A stretch of 64,000 nt of DNA from Mesorhizobium sp. B2-8-5. GTDB taxonomy: Bacteria > Pseudomonadota > Alphaproteobacteria > Rhizobiales > Rhizobiaceae. Of the stretch, positions 53,028-62,320 are shown piece after piece; the stretch's first letter is position 1, and every line of letters starts with the position of its first letter. Location of the stretch: NCBI RefSeq assembly GCF_006440675.2, contig NZ_CP083951.1, forward strand, positions 3,753,501 through 3,817,500. The letters run 5' to 3'. Under the pieces are notes generated by a model. The model was not told the origin of the DNA, did no database searches, and saw nothing but the letters and a program-made list of their open reading frames with translations. The position numbers were made by a program, and so were the translations under genes.

Positions 53028-55040
53028 ATGTTCAAGAAAATCCTGATCGCCAATCGCGGCGAGATCGCCTGCCGTGTGATCAAGACGGCGCGAAAGATGG
53101 GGATCGCCACCGTCGCGGTCTATTCGGACGCCGACCGCGATGCCGTGCATGTCGAAATGGCCGACGAAGCGGTGCATATCGGACCTTCGCCGGCGGCGCA
53201 GAGCTATCTGGTCCCTGAGAAGATCATCTCCGCCTGCAAGGAGACCGGCGCGGAAGCCGTGCATCCGGGTTATGGCTTCCTGTCCGAGCGTGCCTCCTTC
53301 TGCGAGGCGCTGGAGAAGGAAGGCATCGTTTTCATCGGACCGAAGCCCAAGGCCATCAAGGCGATGGGCGACAAGATCGAATCGAAGAAGTTCGCCAGCG
53401 AGGCCAAGGTCTCGACCGTGCCTGGATGGCTGGGCGTCATCGAAGACGCCGACCATGCCGAAAGGATTGCCGGCGAGATCGGCTATCCGGTGATGATCAA
53501 GGCCTCCGCCGGCGGTGGCGGCAAGGGCATGCGCATCGCCTGGAGCAAGGCCGAAGTGCGCGACGGTTTCGACCGGGCGCGTTCGGAAGCGAAAAGCTCC
53601 TTTGGCGACGACCGCGTCTTCATCGAGAAGTTCGTCGTCGACCCGCGCCACATCGAGATCCAGGTGCTGGCCGACGCGCATGGCACCGCGCTCTATCTCG
53701 GCGAGCGCGAATGCTCGATCCAGCGCCGCAACCAGAAAGTGGTCGAAGAGGCGCCGTCGCCATTCCTCGATGCCAAGACCAGAAAGGCGATGGGCGAGCA
53801 GGCGGTGGCACTGGCCAAGGCCGTCGACTACCAGAGCGCCGGCACGGTCGAGTTCATCGTCGACAAGGACAAGAACTTCTATTTCCTTGAAATGAATACG
53901 CGGTTGCAGGTCGAGCACCCGGTGACCGAGCTCGTGACCGGCATCGACCTGGTCGAACAGATGATCCGCGTCGCCGCCGGCGAAAAGCTCGACATCAAGC
54001 AGAGCGACGTGAAGCTCAACGGCTGGGCGGTGGAAAGCCGCCTTTACGCTGAGGATCCTTTCCGCAACTTCCTGCCCTCGATCGGCCGGCTGACCCGTTA
54101 CCGGCCGCCGGAGGAGGGCACGTTCGGCGATGTCGTGGTCCGCAACGATACCGGCGTCGCCGAAGGGTCGGAAATTTCGATGTTCTACGACCCCATGGTG
54201 GCCAAGCTCTGCACCTGGGCGCCGACCAGGCTTGAGGCGATCGACGCCATGTCGGAGGCGCTGGACAGTTTCGTCGTCGACGGCATCGAACACAACATCC
54301 CTTTCCTTTCGGCGCTGATGCAGCACCCGCGCTGGCGCGAGGGGCGGCTGTCGACCGGCTTCATCGCGGAGGAATATCCGGACGGCTTCGCGCCGGTCGA
54401 GCCCGATGGCGGGGAGAGGGCGGTGTTTGCCGCCGTTGCAACCGCGATCGAACTGCTGCGCCGCGACCGGCTCGACCGCCTGAGCGGCCGGCTGGCGCCG
54501 CATTCCGGCCATCTCAAGCGCGATTGGGTGGCGAAGATCGACGCTGACTATCTTCCGGTCGAAATCGTCGACGGCATGGTTTCCATCCCGATGGAGGTCG
54601 ATCTGTCGATCGATGGCGGCAGGCCGCTGACCGTCGCTTCGGACTGGCGGCCGGGCGACGCGATCTGGCAGGGCACGGTTGGCGGCAAGAACATCGCCGC
54701 CCAGATCCGCCCAATGCTGAACGGTTTGCGCATCGCCTGGAAAGGCATGTCGGTGACGGCTCAAGCCATGCTGCCGCGCACCGCGGAGCTCGAAAGGCTG
54801 ATGCCGGAAAAGCTGCCGCCCGACACCTCGAAGATGCTGCTCTGCCCGATGCCTGGGCTCGTCGTCTCGATCGCCGTGGCCGAGGGCCAGGAGGTCAAGG
54901 CCGGCGAGACGCTGGCCGTGGTCGAGGCCATGAAAATGGAGAACGTGCTGCGCGCCGAACGCGACCTCACCATTGCCAAGCTCAACGCCAAGCCGGGTGA
55001 CAGCCTGGCGGTCGATGCGGTGATCATGGAGTTCGCCTGA
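53028..55040 (+). CDS. pccA: Propionyl-CoA carboxylase alpha subunit (biotin carboxylase + BCCP)
   Basis: 670 aa from ATG 53028 (MFKKILIANRGE), with GGAGGA upstream. The N-terminal biotin carboxylase shows the ATP-grasp loop ASAGGGGKGMRIAW (about 162), the ERECSIQRRNQK substrate region and EMNTRLQVEHPVTE. The middle BT domain (about 460-590) is characteristic of PCC-type alpha subunits. The BCCP end carries the biotinylated Lys in VVEAMKMENVL (about 635). In rhizobia it carboxylates propionyl-CoA toward methylmalonyl-CoA, relevant to odd-chain and branched amino-acid breakdown. pccB is not adjacent here. Confidence 0.95.
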   Translation: MFKKILIANRGEIACRVIKTARKMGIATVAVYSDADRDAVHVEMADEAVHIGPSPAAQSYLVPEKIISACKETGAEAVHPGYGFLSERASFCEALEKEGIVFIGPKPKAIKAMGDKIESKKFASEAKVSTVPGWLGVIEDADHAERIAGEIGYPVMIKASAGGGGKGMRIAWSKAEVRDGFDRARSEAKSSFGDDRVFIEKFVVDPRHIEIQVLADAHGTALYLGERECSIQRRNQKVVEEAPSPFLDAKTRKAMGEQAVALAKAVDYQSAGTVEFIVDKDKNFYFLEMNTRLQVEHPVTELVTGIDLVEQMIRVAAGEKLDIKQSDVKLNGWAVESRLYAEDPFRNFLPSIGRLTRYRPPEEGTFGDVVVRNDTGVAEGSEISMFYDPMVAKLCTWAPTRLEAIDAMSEALDSFVVDGIEHNIPFLSALMQHPRWREGRLSTGFIAEEYPDGFAPVEPDGGERAVFAAVATAIELLRRDRLDRLSGRLAPHSGHLKRDWVAKIDADYLPVEIVDGMVSIPMEVDLSIDGGRPLTVASDWRPGDAIWQGTVGGKNIAAQIRPMLNGLRIAWKGMSVTAQAMLPRTAELERLMPEKLPPDTSKMLLCPMPGLVVSIAVAEGQEVKAGETLAVVEAMKMENVLRAERDLTIAKLNAKPGDSLAVDAVIMEFA

Positions 55041-55160
55041 GACGAGGCGATACGGGGCCGCAAGCCTGTGGTCTGTGGGTCGATTGTGCTGGACTGGCAT
55101 GGCCCCGTCCGGGACAATACATCTGCATGGATTTGAGTCTTTGGGACGGCGCGAAAAAAT

Positions 55161-58100
55161 ATGGCGGATGAACGACTTCCTCGCGACCCGTTGCAGCGCG
55201 AAGCTGCCGTGAAGGCCGCGCGGCCGGAAGCGCCGGCGCGGACCTTCATCCATCTGCGCGTGCATTCGGCCTATTCGCTGCTGGAAGGCGCCTTGCAGCT
55301 TGGCGCGATCGTCGGCCATGCCGTCAAGGACGAGGCGCCGGCGATCGCGGTCACCGACACCAACAATTTGTTCGGGGCGCTCGAATTCGCCCAGAAGGCG
55401 GTCAAGGACGGCATCCAGCCGATCATCGGCTGCCAGGTCGATCTCGCCTTTTCCGGCGAGGCGAGCGACGGCCAGCGAGACCGCCGCCGGCATGGACCGG
55501 AAATGTCGCCTGTCGTGCTGATCGCCGCCAGCGAGGCCGGCTATGCCAATCTCGTGCGGCTGATCAGCAAGGTCTATCTCGAGACGCCGCCCGGCGAGCC
55601 GGTGCACCTGACCAGCACGATGCTGGAAGGCAGAAGCGATGGCCTGATCTGCCTCACCGGCGGGCCGCGGGGCCCGATCGGCACCGCTCTGAAGGCCGAC
55701 CGGCGCGATCTCGCCGAACAGCGGCTGCTCTTCCTCAAAGACCTGTTCGGCGACAGGCTCTATGTCGAACTGGAACGGGTCGCCGGCTATGACCGCATGG
55801 TCGAGAAGTCGACGGTCGACCTTGCCTACACGCATGAACTGCCGCTGGTCGCCACCAACGAGGCATTCTTCTCCAAGCGCGACGACTATGAGGCGCATGA
55901 CGCTTTGATCGCCATCGCCGAGGGCTCGGTGGTGGCCGCCGACAACCGCCGGCGGCTCGCCGCGGACAATTTCCTGCGCAGCCAGGCCGATATGGCGCGG
56001 CTCTTCTCGGACCTGCCGGAAGCGATCGACAACACGGTCGAGATCGCCATGCGCTGCTCCTATTATCCGAAGAACCGCAGCCCGATCCTGCCGCGCTTCA
56101 CCGGCGCCGACGCCGCAGACAAGGACGCGGCCGAGAAAGCGGAGGCGGCCGAGCTCGCCCGCCAGGCGCGCGAAGGGCTGGAGGCGCGGCTTGCCGCGCA
56201 CGGGCCGACGCCCGGCTACACGGTCGAGCAATATCGCGAACGGCTCGAATTCGAGCTTGGCATCATCGAGAAGATGAAGTTCCCAGGCTACTTCCTGATC
56301 GTTGCCGACTTCATCAAATGGGCGAAGGCGCAAGGCATTCCGGTCGGACCGGGCCGCGGTTCGGGCGCCGGTTCGCTGGTCGCCTATTCAACCACCATCA
56401 CCGACATCGACCCGCTGCGTTTCTCGCTGCTGTTCGAGCGCTTCCTCAATCCGGACCGGGTGTCGATGCCGGACTTCGACATCGACTTCTGCCAGGACCG
56501 GCGCGAGGAGGTGATCCGCTACGTCCAGCAGAAATACGGCCGCGACCAGGTCGGGCAGATCATCACCTTCGGTACGCTGCAGGCGCGCGCCGTGCTGCGC
56601 GACGTCGGCCGTGTGCTCCAAATGCCCTACGGCCAGGTCGACAAGCTCTCCAAAATGGTGCCGCAGAACCCGGCCAACCCGGTCAAGCTGGCGGATGCCA
56701 TCGCCAACGAGCCGCGCTTTGCCGAGGAGGCGGAGAAGGAACCGATCGTGCAGACGCTGCTCGACACGGCGCAGAAGCTCGAAGGCCTTTACCGCCACGC
56801 CTCGACGCATGCCGCGGGCATCGTCATCGGCGATCGGCCTTTGTCGGAACTGGTGCCGATGTATCGCGATCCGCGCTCGGACATGCCGGTCACCCAGTTC
56901 AACATGAAATATGTCGAGCAGGCCGGCCTGGTGAAGTTCGACTTCCTCGGCCTGAAGACGCTGACCGTGCTGGAGACCGCGGTGAAGCTGATCCGCCGGC
57001 GCGGCGTCGACATCGATCTCGCGACGATCCCGCTCGACGACCCAGACACCTACGCCATGCTGTCGCGCGGCGAGGTGGTCGGCGTGTTCCAGGTTGAAAG
57101 TGCCGGCATGCGCAAGGCGCTGATCGGCATGCGGCCGGACTGCATCGAGGACATCATCGCGCTGGTGGCGCTCTATCGCCCCGGTCCGATGGAGAACATC
57201 CCGACCTACAACGCCAGAAAGCATGGCGAGGAGGAGATGGCCTCGATCCATCCCAAGATCGACCATCTGGTGAAGGAGACCCAAGGCGTCATCGTCTACC
57301 AGGAACAGGTGATGCAGATCGCGCAGGAGCTGTCCGGCTATTCGCTCGGCGAAGCCGATCTTTTGCGCCGCGCCATGGGCAAGAAGATCCGCGCCGAGAT
57401 GGACAAGCAGCGCGAGCGCTTTGTCTCCGGCGCGGTCGAGCGCGGCGTCTCAAAGCCGCAGGCCGATTTCATCTTCGACCTCCTGGCCAAGTTCGCCGAC
57501 TACGGCTTCAACAAGTCGCACGCGGCGGCCTACGCGGTCGTTTCCTACCAGACCGCCTACCTGAAGGCGCATTACCCGGTCGAGTTCCTTGCGGCGTCGA
57601 TGACGCTCGACATGAGCAACACCGACAAGCTGGCCGATTTCCGCCAGGACGCCATGCGCCTCGGCATCGAGGTGGTGGCGCCGTCGGTAATGTCGAGTTT
57701 CCGCCCCTTCGAGGTTGGCGAAAACAAGATCTTCTATTCCCTTGCGGCGCTGAAGGGCGTCGGCGATGCGGCGGTCGAGCACATCGTCGAGAAGCGTGGC
57801 CAGAAGCCGTTCAAGAACCTTGCCGATTTTTGCGAGCGGGTCGATCCGAAGATCGTCGGCAAGCGCGTCTTCGAAAGCCTGATCATGGCAGGCGCGCTCG
57901 ATTGCTTCGGCCACGATCGCGCGCAGATGATGGCCGGCGTCGAGCGGATGATGGGCCTGGCCTCGCTGGCGCAGCAAAACGCCATCTCCGGCCAGGCCGA
58001 CATTTTCGGCGCTTCGCTTGGGAGCCAGTCGCAGGCGCTCAACCTGCCCGCGACCGATCCGTGGCTTGCCGCGGACCGGCTGCACCGCGAGTTCCAGGTG

Positions 58101-58685
58101 GTGGGCTTCTACCTCTCGGCCCATCCGCTCGACGAGTACAAGGCGGCGCTCCAGAAGATGCGGGTGCAGAACTGGGCGGAATTCTCGGCTGCGGTCAAAC
58201 GCGGCGCCGCGGCCGGACGCCTCGCCGGCACGGTCACCTCCAAGCAGGAGCGCAAGACCCGCACCGGAAACAAGATGGGCGTCGTGCAGTTTTCCGACAC
58301 GACGGGACAGTATGAGGCTGTGCTGTTTTCCGAAGGTCTGGCGCAGTATCGCGACATGCTGGAGCCCGGCAGTTCGGTGGTGATTATGGTTGCAGCCGAA
58401 GACAGGCCTGAGGGCGTAAATCTGCGCATTAACTCGGTGCAATCACTGGACGACGAAGCCAGCCGCATCCAGAAAGCGCTACGCATTTTTGTCAGAGACG
58501 ATGGACCATCATCGATCATTCAATCGCAGCTCAAACAGCGTGGCGACAGTCAAGTCAGCATTATCGTTCTCAAGGGAGAGGCGCAGGGCGAGGTTGAGAT
58601 CGGCTTGGGTAATTATCGCGTCTCGCCGCAAATCGCCTCTGCCATGCGTGCGGTGCAGGGCGTGGTGGAAGTGGAGTTGGTCTAG
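55161..58685 (+). CDS. dnaE: DNA polymerase III alpha subunit
   Basis: Replicative polymerase catalytic subunit. 1174 aa from ATG 55161. The N-terminal PHP domain starts at FIHLRVHSAYSLLEGA (about 32). The polymerase active site shows GPGRGSGAGSLVAY and PDFDIDFCQDRREE (catalytic Asps at about 437-441), with the later FADYGFNKSHAAAYA block. The C-terminal part has the HhH region, the OB-fold (AGTVTSKQERKTRTGNKMG, about 1016) and a tau-binding tail. Length fits DnaE1, the essential type, rather than the shorter error-prone DnaE2. Its stop is one base from that of the convergent transporter gene. Confidence 0.97.
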   Translation: MADERLPRDPLQREAAVKAARPEAPARTFIHLRVHSAYSLLEGALQLGAIVGHAVKDEAPAIAVTDTNNLFGALEFAQKAVKDGIQPIIGCQVDLAFSGEASDGQRDRRRHGPEMSPVVLIAASEAGYANLVRLISKVYLETPPGEPVHLTSTMLEGRSDGLICLTGGPRGPIGTALKADRRDLAEQRLLFLKDLFGDRLYVELERVAGYDRMVEKSTVDLAYTHELPLVATNEAFFSKRDDYEAHDALIAIAEGSVVAADNRRRLAADNFLRSQADMARLFSDLPEAIDNTVEIAMRCSYYPKNRSPILPRFTGADAADKDAAEKAEAAELARQAREGLEARLAAHGPTPGYTVEQYRERLEFELGIIEKMKFPGYFLIVADFIKWAKAQGIPVGPGRGSGAGSLVAYSTTITDIDPLRFSLLFERFLNPDRVSMPDFDIDFCQDRREEVIRYVQQKYGRDQVGQIITFGTLQARAVLRDVGRVLQMPYGQVDKLSKMVPQNPANPVKLADAIANEPRFAEEAEKEPIVQTLLDTAQKLEGLYRHASTHAAGIVIGDRPLSELVPMYRDPRSDMPVTQFNMKYVEQAGLVKFDFLGLKTLTVLETAVKLIRRRGVDIDLATIPLDDPDTYAMLSRGEVVGVFQVESAGMRKALIGMRPDCIEDIIALVALYRPGPMENIPTYNARKHGEEEMASIHPKIDHLVKETQGVIVYQEQVMQIAQELSGYSLGEADLLRRAMGKKIRAEMDKQRERFVSGAVERGVSKPQADFIFDLLAKFADYGFNKSHAAAYAVVSYQTAYLKAHYPVEFLAASMTLDMSNTDKLADFRQDAMRLGIEVVAPSVMSSFRPFEVGENKIFYSLAALKGVGDAAVEHIVEKRGQKPFKNLADFCERVDPKIVGKRVFESLIMAGALDCFGHDRAQMMAGVERMMGLASLAQQNAISGQADIFGASLGSQSQALNLPATDPWLAADRLHREFQVVGFYLSAHPLDEYKAALQKMRVQNWAEFSAAVKRGAAAGRLAGTVTSKQERKTRTGNKMGVVQFSDTTGQYEAVLFSEGLAQYRDMLEPGSSVVIMVAAEDRPEGVNLRINSVQSLDDEASRIQKALRIFVRDDGPSSIIQSQLKQRGDSQVSIIVLKGEAQGEVEIGLGNYRVSPQIASAMRAVQGVVEVELV

Positions 58686-58686
58686 C

Positions 58687-59574
58687 TCAGGGCGTTGCCG
58701 CCTCCGCCTCTGCCACTTGCGGTGTCTTGCGCTGCAGGTTGAGCAAGTTGCCGGCGAGGATCAGGGCGGCGCCGCCGGCGGTGAAGACGTCGATCTGCTC
58801 GTGATAGAGCAGCCAGCCGACCAGCGCCGTCAGCGGCACGCGCAAAAAATCCATCGGCGAGATGATCGTGGCGTCAGCGTGGGTGAGAGCGCGCGCCAGG
58901 CAGAAATGCGACGACATGCCGGTGAAGGCGATGACGAAGATCCACGGCCAGAGCCCTGGCGAAGGGTTGTGCCAGCTATAGAGAGCGGGGATCAAGCCAA
59001 CCACCGACTGGATGATCAGCATCCAGAAGATGATGCGCACCACGCTTTCGGTTTTGGTCATCGACTTGACCAGCACCATCGAGATGCCGAAGCAGACCGC
59101 GGCGCCCAGGACGACGAGGTGGCCGGGGTCCATCGAACCGGCGCTTGGGCGCACGATGACGACCACGCCGATCAGACCAAGCACGATCGCCGTGAGCTTC
59201 GACCGCGACAGTCTTTCCCCCAGAAAGCTGACGGCGAGGATCGCTGTCCAGATCGGCGTGGTGAACTCGATCGAGATCAGCACGGCGAGCGGAATGAGCG
59301 TCAGCGCGTAGAGCCAGGCGGCCTGGCCGGTATAGTGGATCATGTTGCGGGCGACATGGGCGAACGGACGCTCGGTGCGCATCGCGGCAAAACCGCCGCT
59401 CATCATCACCAGCGGCAAAAGGATGAAGAAACCGATCACCGAGCGCAGCTCCAGCACCTGGAAGACGTTGAGCTCGGCTGTCGTTTCGCGACCGGCAACC
59501 GACATCGCCAGCATCGAGGCGATTGACAGAGCCATCCAGAACGCGGCTTTTGGGATCGAGGAAGCGGGCGCCAT
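58687..59574 (-). CDS. EamA/DMT-family transporter
   Basis: 295 aa; the start is taken at ATG 59574 (MAPASSIPKAAFW). Ten hydrophobic segments form two EamA repeats (about 8-140 and 150-285). The first repeat has the conserved LELRSVIGFFILLPL and IEFTTPIWTAILAVSFLGERL; the second has MDFLRVPLTALVGWLLYHEQID with the matching acidic residue. Drug/metabolite exporters of this kind move amino acids, nucleosides or toxic compounds; substrate unknown. Confidence 0.92.
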   Translation of the reverse strand: MAPASSIPKAAFWMALSIASMLAMSVAGRETTAELNVFQVLELRSVIGFFILLPLVMMSGGFAAMRTERPFAHVARNMIHYTGQAAWLYALTLIPLAVLISIEFTTPIWTAILAVSFLGERLSRSKLTAIVLGLIGVVVIVRPSAGSMDPGHLVVLGAAVCFGISMVLVKSMTKTESVVRIIFWMLIIQSVVGLIPALYSWHNPSPGLWPWIFVIAFTGMSSHFCLARALTHADATIISPMDFLRVPLTALVGWLLYHEQIDVFTAGGAALILAGNLLNLQRKTPQVAEAEAATP

Positions 59575-59749
59575 TTGGGGCCCTATCGCAAACCCGGACC
59601 CCGGCCGCAACCGTTAGTGGCGTCATTCCACTGGGCCAGCGGATCGGGTGTGAAAAAAACCGTCATCGCCGCGGCGGAACCTGGCGCCTGGGCACCAGTT
59701 AAGTCCACGCTTCCATCGGAAGGCTATGATCGCAAGAGGGGACGTCTTG

Positions 59750-60252
59750 ATGAAATCGACTGCTGCTTTGCTGGCCGCCGCCTGTCTTTTCTGCTCGACG
59801 GGCGCGCATGCAGACGAGGCGGCTTTCCTGCGCTCGCTGCAGGGAAAGTTCTCCGGCAAGGGAACGGTCAGGATCAGGACGAACACGCCGGTGTGAACAT
59901 CAATTGCACCTTCACCTCGGACGCGACGGCGGACTCGCTGTCGCTTGACGGCACCTGCCGCGCGCTGCTGATCATGTCGCGGGAAATCCGCGCCGACCTG
60001 AAGGTCAGCGGGGAGAGCTACACCGGCAGCTATATCGGCTCGCGCAGCGGGCCTGCCGGGCTCAGCGGAAGCCGCAAGGGCGATGCGATCAACCTCGACA
60101 TCCATTGGGCGAAAATCGTCAATGGCGACCGCGACGCGGAGCTGACGGTCGAGAAGATCGGGCCGGACAATATGCGCATGACGGTGACCGACATGGATCC
60201 GGCAACCGGCAAGATGGTGGTGACGAGCCGGATCGACCTCAAGCGGACCTGA
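59750..60252 (+). pseudogene. Secreted protein gene split by a 2-base frameshift
   Basis: ATG 59750 follows GAGGGGA and opens a clear signal peptide (STAALLAAACLFCSTGAHADEA) and a mature start (FLRSLQGKFSGKGTVRIRTNTPV) that stops at TGA 59894-59896. Directly there, a second frame continues with NINCTFTSDATADSLSLDGTCRALL and runs to a stop at 60250-60252, giving a plausible C-terminal domain with two Cys. The two parts join perfectly if one TG of GTGTG (59891-59895) is removed, which gives a protein of about 166 aa. So the gene looks inactivated by a TG duplication, or it is a sequencing error. Reinitiation at GTG 59893 is a weaker option. I do not recognise the domain. Confidence 0.72.
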
Positions 60253-60256
60253 CCCC

Positions 60257-61585
60257 TCAATCCTCCAGCGGCTCGGGCGGATTGGCGGCGCGGCCCTTGC
60301 CGAATGTGTAGCCGGTCTCGACGGCTTTCCTGCCGAACTTGTCGCGCAGCGTGTCCATCGCGCCTTCCGCCAGCGCGCGCTTGCGCGACTGCATGTCGAC
60401 CAGGTCCGGCGGATCGGCCTTTTCGTCGTCAGAGAGGTCGCTGACGCCGATGCCGAGCAGGCGGAATTTTGTTCCGTCGGCCTCGCGGCGCAACAGATCG
60501 AGCCCGGTCTGGAAAATGCGGTCGGCCAGGCGGGTCGGGTCACCGAGCTGACGGTTGCGGGTGCGGAGCTTGAAATCCTGCGTCTTCAGCTTCAGCACCA
60601 CGGTGCGCCCGGCAATGCCTGATTTCTTCAACCGCGCCGAGACCTTTTCCGACAGACCGCGAAGCACCGGCACCAGTTCCGCCAAGGCGGCGATGTCGGT
60701 GTCGAAGGTGGTTTCGGCCGAGACGCTCTTGGCATCGCCACCGGGGTCGACCGGGCGATCGTCCTCGCCGCGCGACAGGCGATAGAGCCGGTCGCCCATC
60801 ACGCCGTAGCGGCGCATCAGGTCGCCGCGCTCCATGCGCTGCAATTGCGCAATCATGCGGATGCCGTCGCGCTCCAGCGTCGCGGCAAGCGCCTTGCCGA
60901 CGCCCCAGATCATCGTCACCGGCTGCACTGCGAGGAAGCTTGGCGCCTCGGCTTCGCCGATCACCGAAAAACCGCGCGGCTTGCGGAAATCCGAGGCGAT
61001 CTTGGCCAGGAACTTGCAGTAGGAGAGGCCGGCCGAAACGGTGATGCCGAGCTCCTTTTCCACCGTCTGCGCGAAGCGCGCCAGCACCAGTGCCGGCGGC
61101 ATGCCGTGCAGCCGCTCGGTGCCAGCCAGGTCGACAAAGGCCTCGTCGATCGACAGCGGCTCGACCTGCGGCGTCAGCGCCAGCATCAACGCGCGGACCT
61201 CGCGCCCGACGCCGACATATTTTTCCATGTCGGGCGGGATCACCACCGCTTCGGGGCACAGTTCGAGCGCCTTGAACATCGGCATGGCCGAGCGCACGCC
61301 CTGGATGCGGGCGATGTAGCAGGCAGTGGAGACGACGCCGCGCCGGCCGCCGCCGACGATCACTGGCCTGTCCTTCAGCGCCGGGTTGTCGCGCTTTTCG
61401 ATCGCCGCGTAGAAGGCGTCGCAGTCGATATGGGCGATCTTGAGCCGGTAGAGCTCGGCGTGGCGGACAAGGCGCGGGCTGCCGCAGCGATCGCAGCGAC
61501 GCGTCTCGGAGCGCTGGAAAGCCAGGCAGTCACGGCAAAAACCGTCTTCGGGATTGTTGACAGGAGCCGCCATCGCTGCGAACAT
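60257..61585 (-). CDS. dinB: DNA polymerase IV (Y family) with N-terminal zinc knuckle
   Basis: Error-prone translesion polymerase. The start is uncertain: ATG 61585 (442 aa) or ATG 61573, with no strong ribosome binding site for either. Before the polymerase comes a short C-x2-C ... C-x2-C stretch (FCRDCLAFQ, then [11 protein letters not shown]), a likely zinc knuckle missing from E. coli DinB. The polymerase has [12 protein letters not shown] (catalytic Asp), [14 protein letters not shown] and [12 protein letters not shown] (catalytic Asp-Glu). The Hh[15 protein letters not shown] and little-finger domain follow. It is divergent from a GNAT gene, with the two starts very close. Confidence 0.94.
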   Translation of the reverse strand: MFAAMAAPVNNPEDGFCRDCLAFQRSETRRCDRCGSPRLVRHAELYRLKIAHIDCDAFYAAIEKRDNPALKDRPVIVGGGRRGVVSTACYIARIQGVRSAMPMFKALELCPEAVVIPPDMEKYVGVGREVRALMLALTPQVEPLSIDEAFVDLAGTERLHGMPPALVLARFAQTVEKELGITVSAGLSYCKFLAKIASDFRKPRGFSVIGEAEAPSFLAVQPVTMIWGVGKALAATLERDGIRMIAQLQRMERGDLMRRYGVMGDRLYRLSRGEDDRPVDPGGDAKSVSAETTFDTDIAALAELVPVLRGLSEKVSARLKKSGIAGRTVVLKLKTQDFKLRTRNRQLGDPTRLADRIFQTGLDLLRREADGTKFRLLGIGVSDLSDDEKADPPDLVDMQSRKRALAEGAMDTLRDKFGRKAVETGYTFGKGRAANPPEPLED

Positions 61586-61650
61586 AAAGAGAACAGATGC
61601 AATGGTACGACAGCGCAAGGCTGGCAACAAGCTTGGCCTGGGGAGAACGC

Positions 61651-62226
61651 ATGAGCACGACCATAGCACCGCTGACCCCCGAGCGCTGGCCCGATTTCGA
61701 GGACCTCTTCGGCAAGCAGGGCGCCTGTTACGGGTGCTGGTGCACGCATTTCCGGCTGGCGCCGGCGCAACGGCGCGCCAGCGACAAGGAGCGCAACAAG
61801 GATCTCATCAAGGCGCGAATCGAAACGGGCCCGCCGCCGGGGCTTTTGGCGCTCGAGGACGGAAAGGCCGTCGGCTGGATGCAGATCGGGCCGCGCGCCG
61901 ACGTGCCCGAATGGAACAACCAGGGCAGGGGCTCGGCGCCGGTCGATCCGGCCGATGCCGGCGATCCGGACGTGTGGGCGATCTCGTGCTTCTTCATTCG
62001 CGTCAAGGCGAGGGGAAGGGGTGTCACGCATCGTCTCGTCGAGGGCGGCATCGCCTTCGCGCGCGAGAACGGTGCGCGGCTGCTGGAAGCCTGCCCGATC
62101 GACCTGTCGCGCGATTCGCGCTCGATCGGGCTTTTCGTCGGCTCGTCGCGTGTGTTCGAGAAGGCCGGCTTCCAGAGGCTTGTCGAACGCAAGCCCGGCC
62201 GGCCGCTGATGCGGCTGGTGCTTTAG
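61651..62226 (+). CDS. GNAT-family N-acetyltransferase
   Basis: 191 aa from ATG 61651 ([11 protein letters not shown]), with GGGGAG upstream. The N-terminal part carries an unusual Cys cluster ([11 protein letters not shown], about 27-37). The acetyl-CoA core lies at [27 protein letters not shown] (R-G-R-G pattern, about 116-135), followed by the [11 protein letters not shown] strand-helix at the end. The substrate is not predictable. The start is 65 bases from that of divergent dinB, so both may share a control region. Confidence 0.87.
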   Translation: MSTTIAPLTPERWPDFEDLFGKQGACYGCWCTHFRLAPAQRRASDKERNKDLIKARIETGPPPGLLALEDGKAVGWMQIGPRADVPEWNNQGRGSAPVDPADAGDPDVWAISCFFIRVKARGRGVTHRLVEGGIAFARENGARLLEACPIDLSRDSRSIGLFVGSSRVFEKAGFQRLVERKPGRPLMRLVL

Positions 62227-62320
62227 CCGGATGCGCTTTTGGCTTACAGTCGGCGTCTTGCGGCTGTAACGCTTCTTGCCTACCAGAAGCACAATCTTTC
62301 CGAGATCACGGAGAACCGAC

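Noticed and set aside
52806..56333. 1175-codon frame opposite pccA and dnaE
   Set aside because: Spans two well-supported genes on the other strand; composition bias only.
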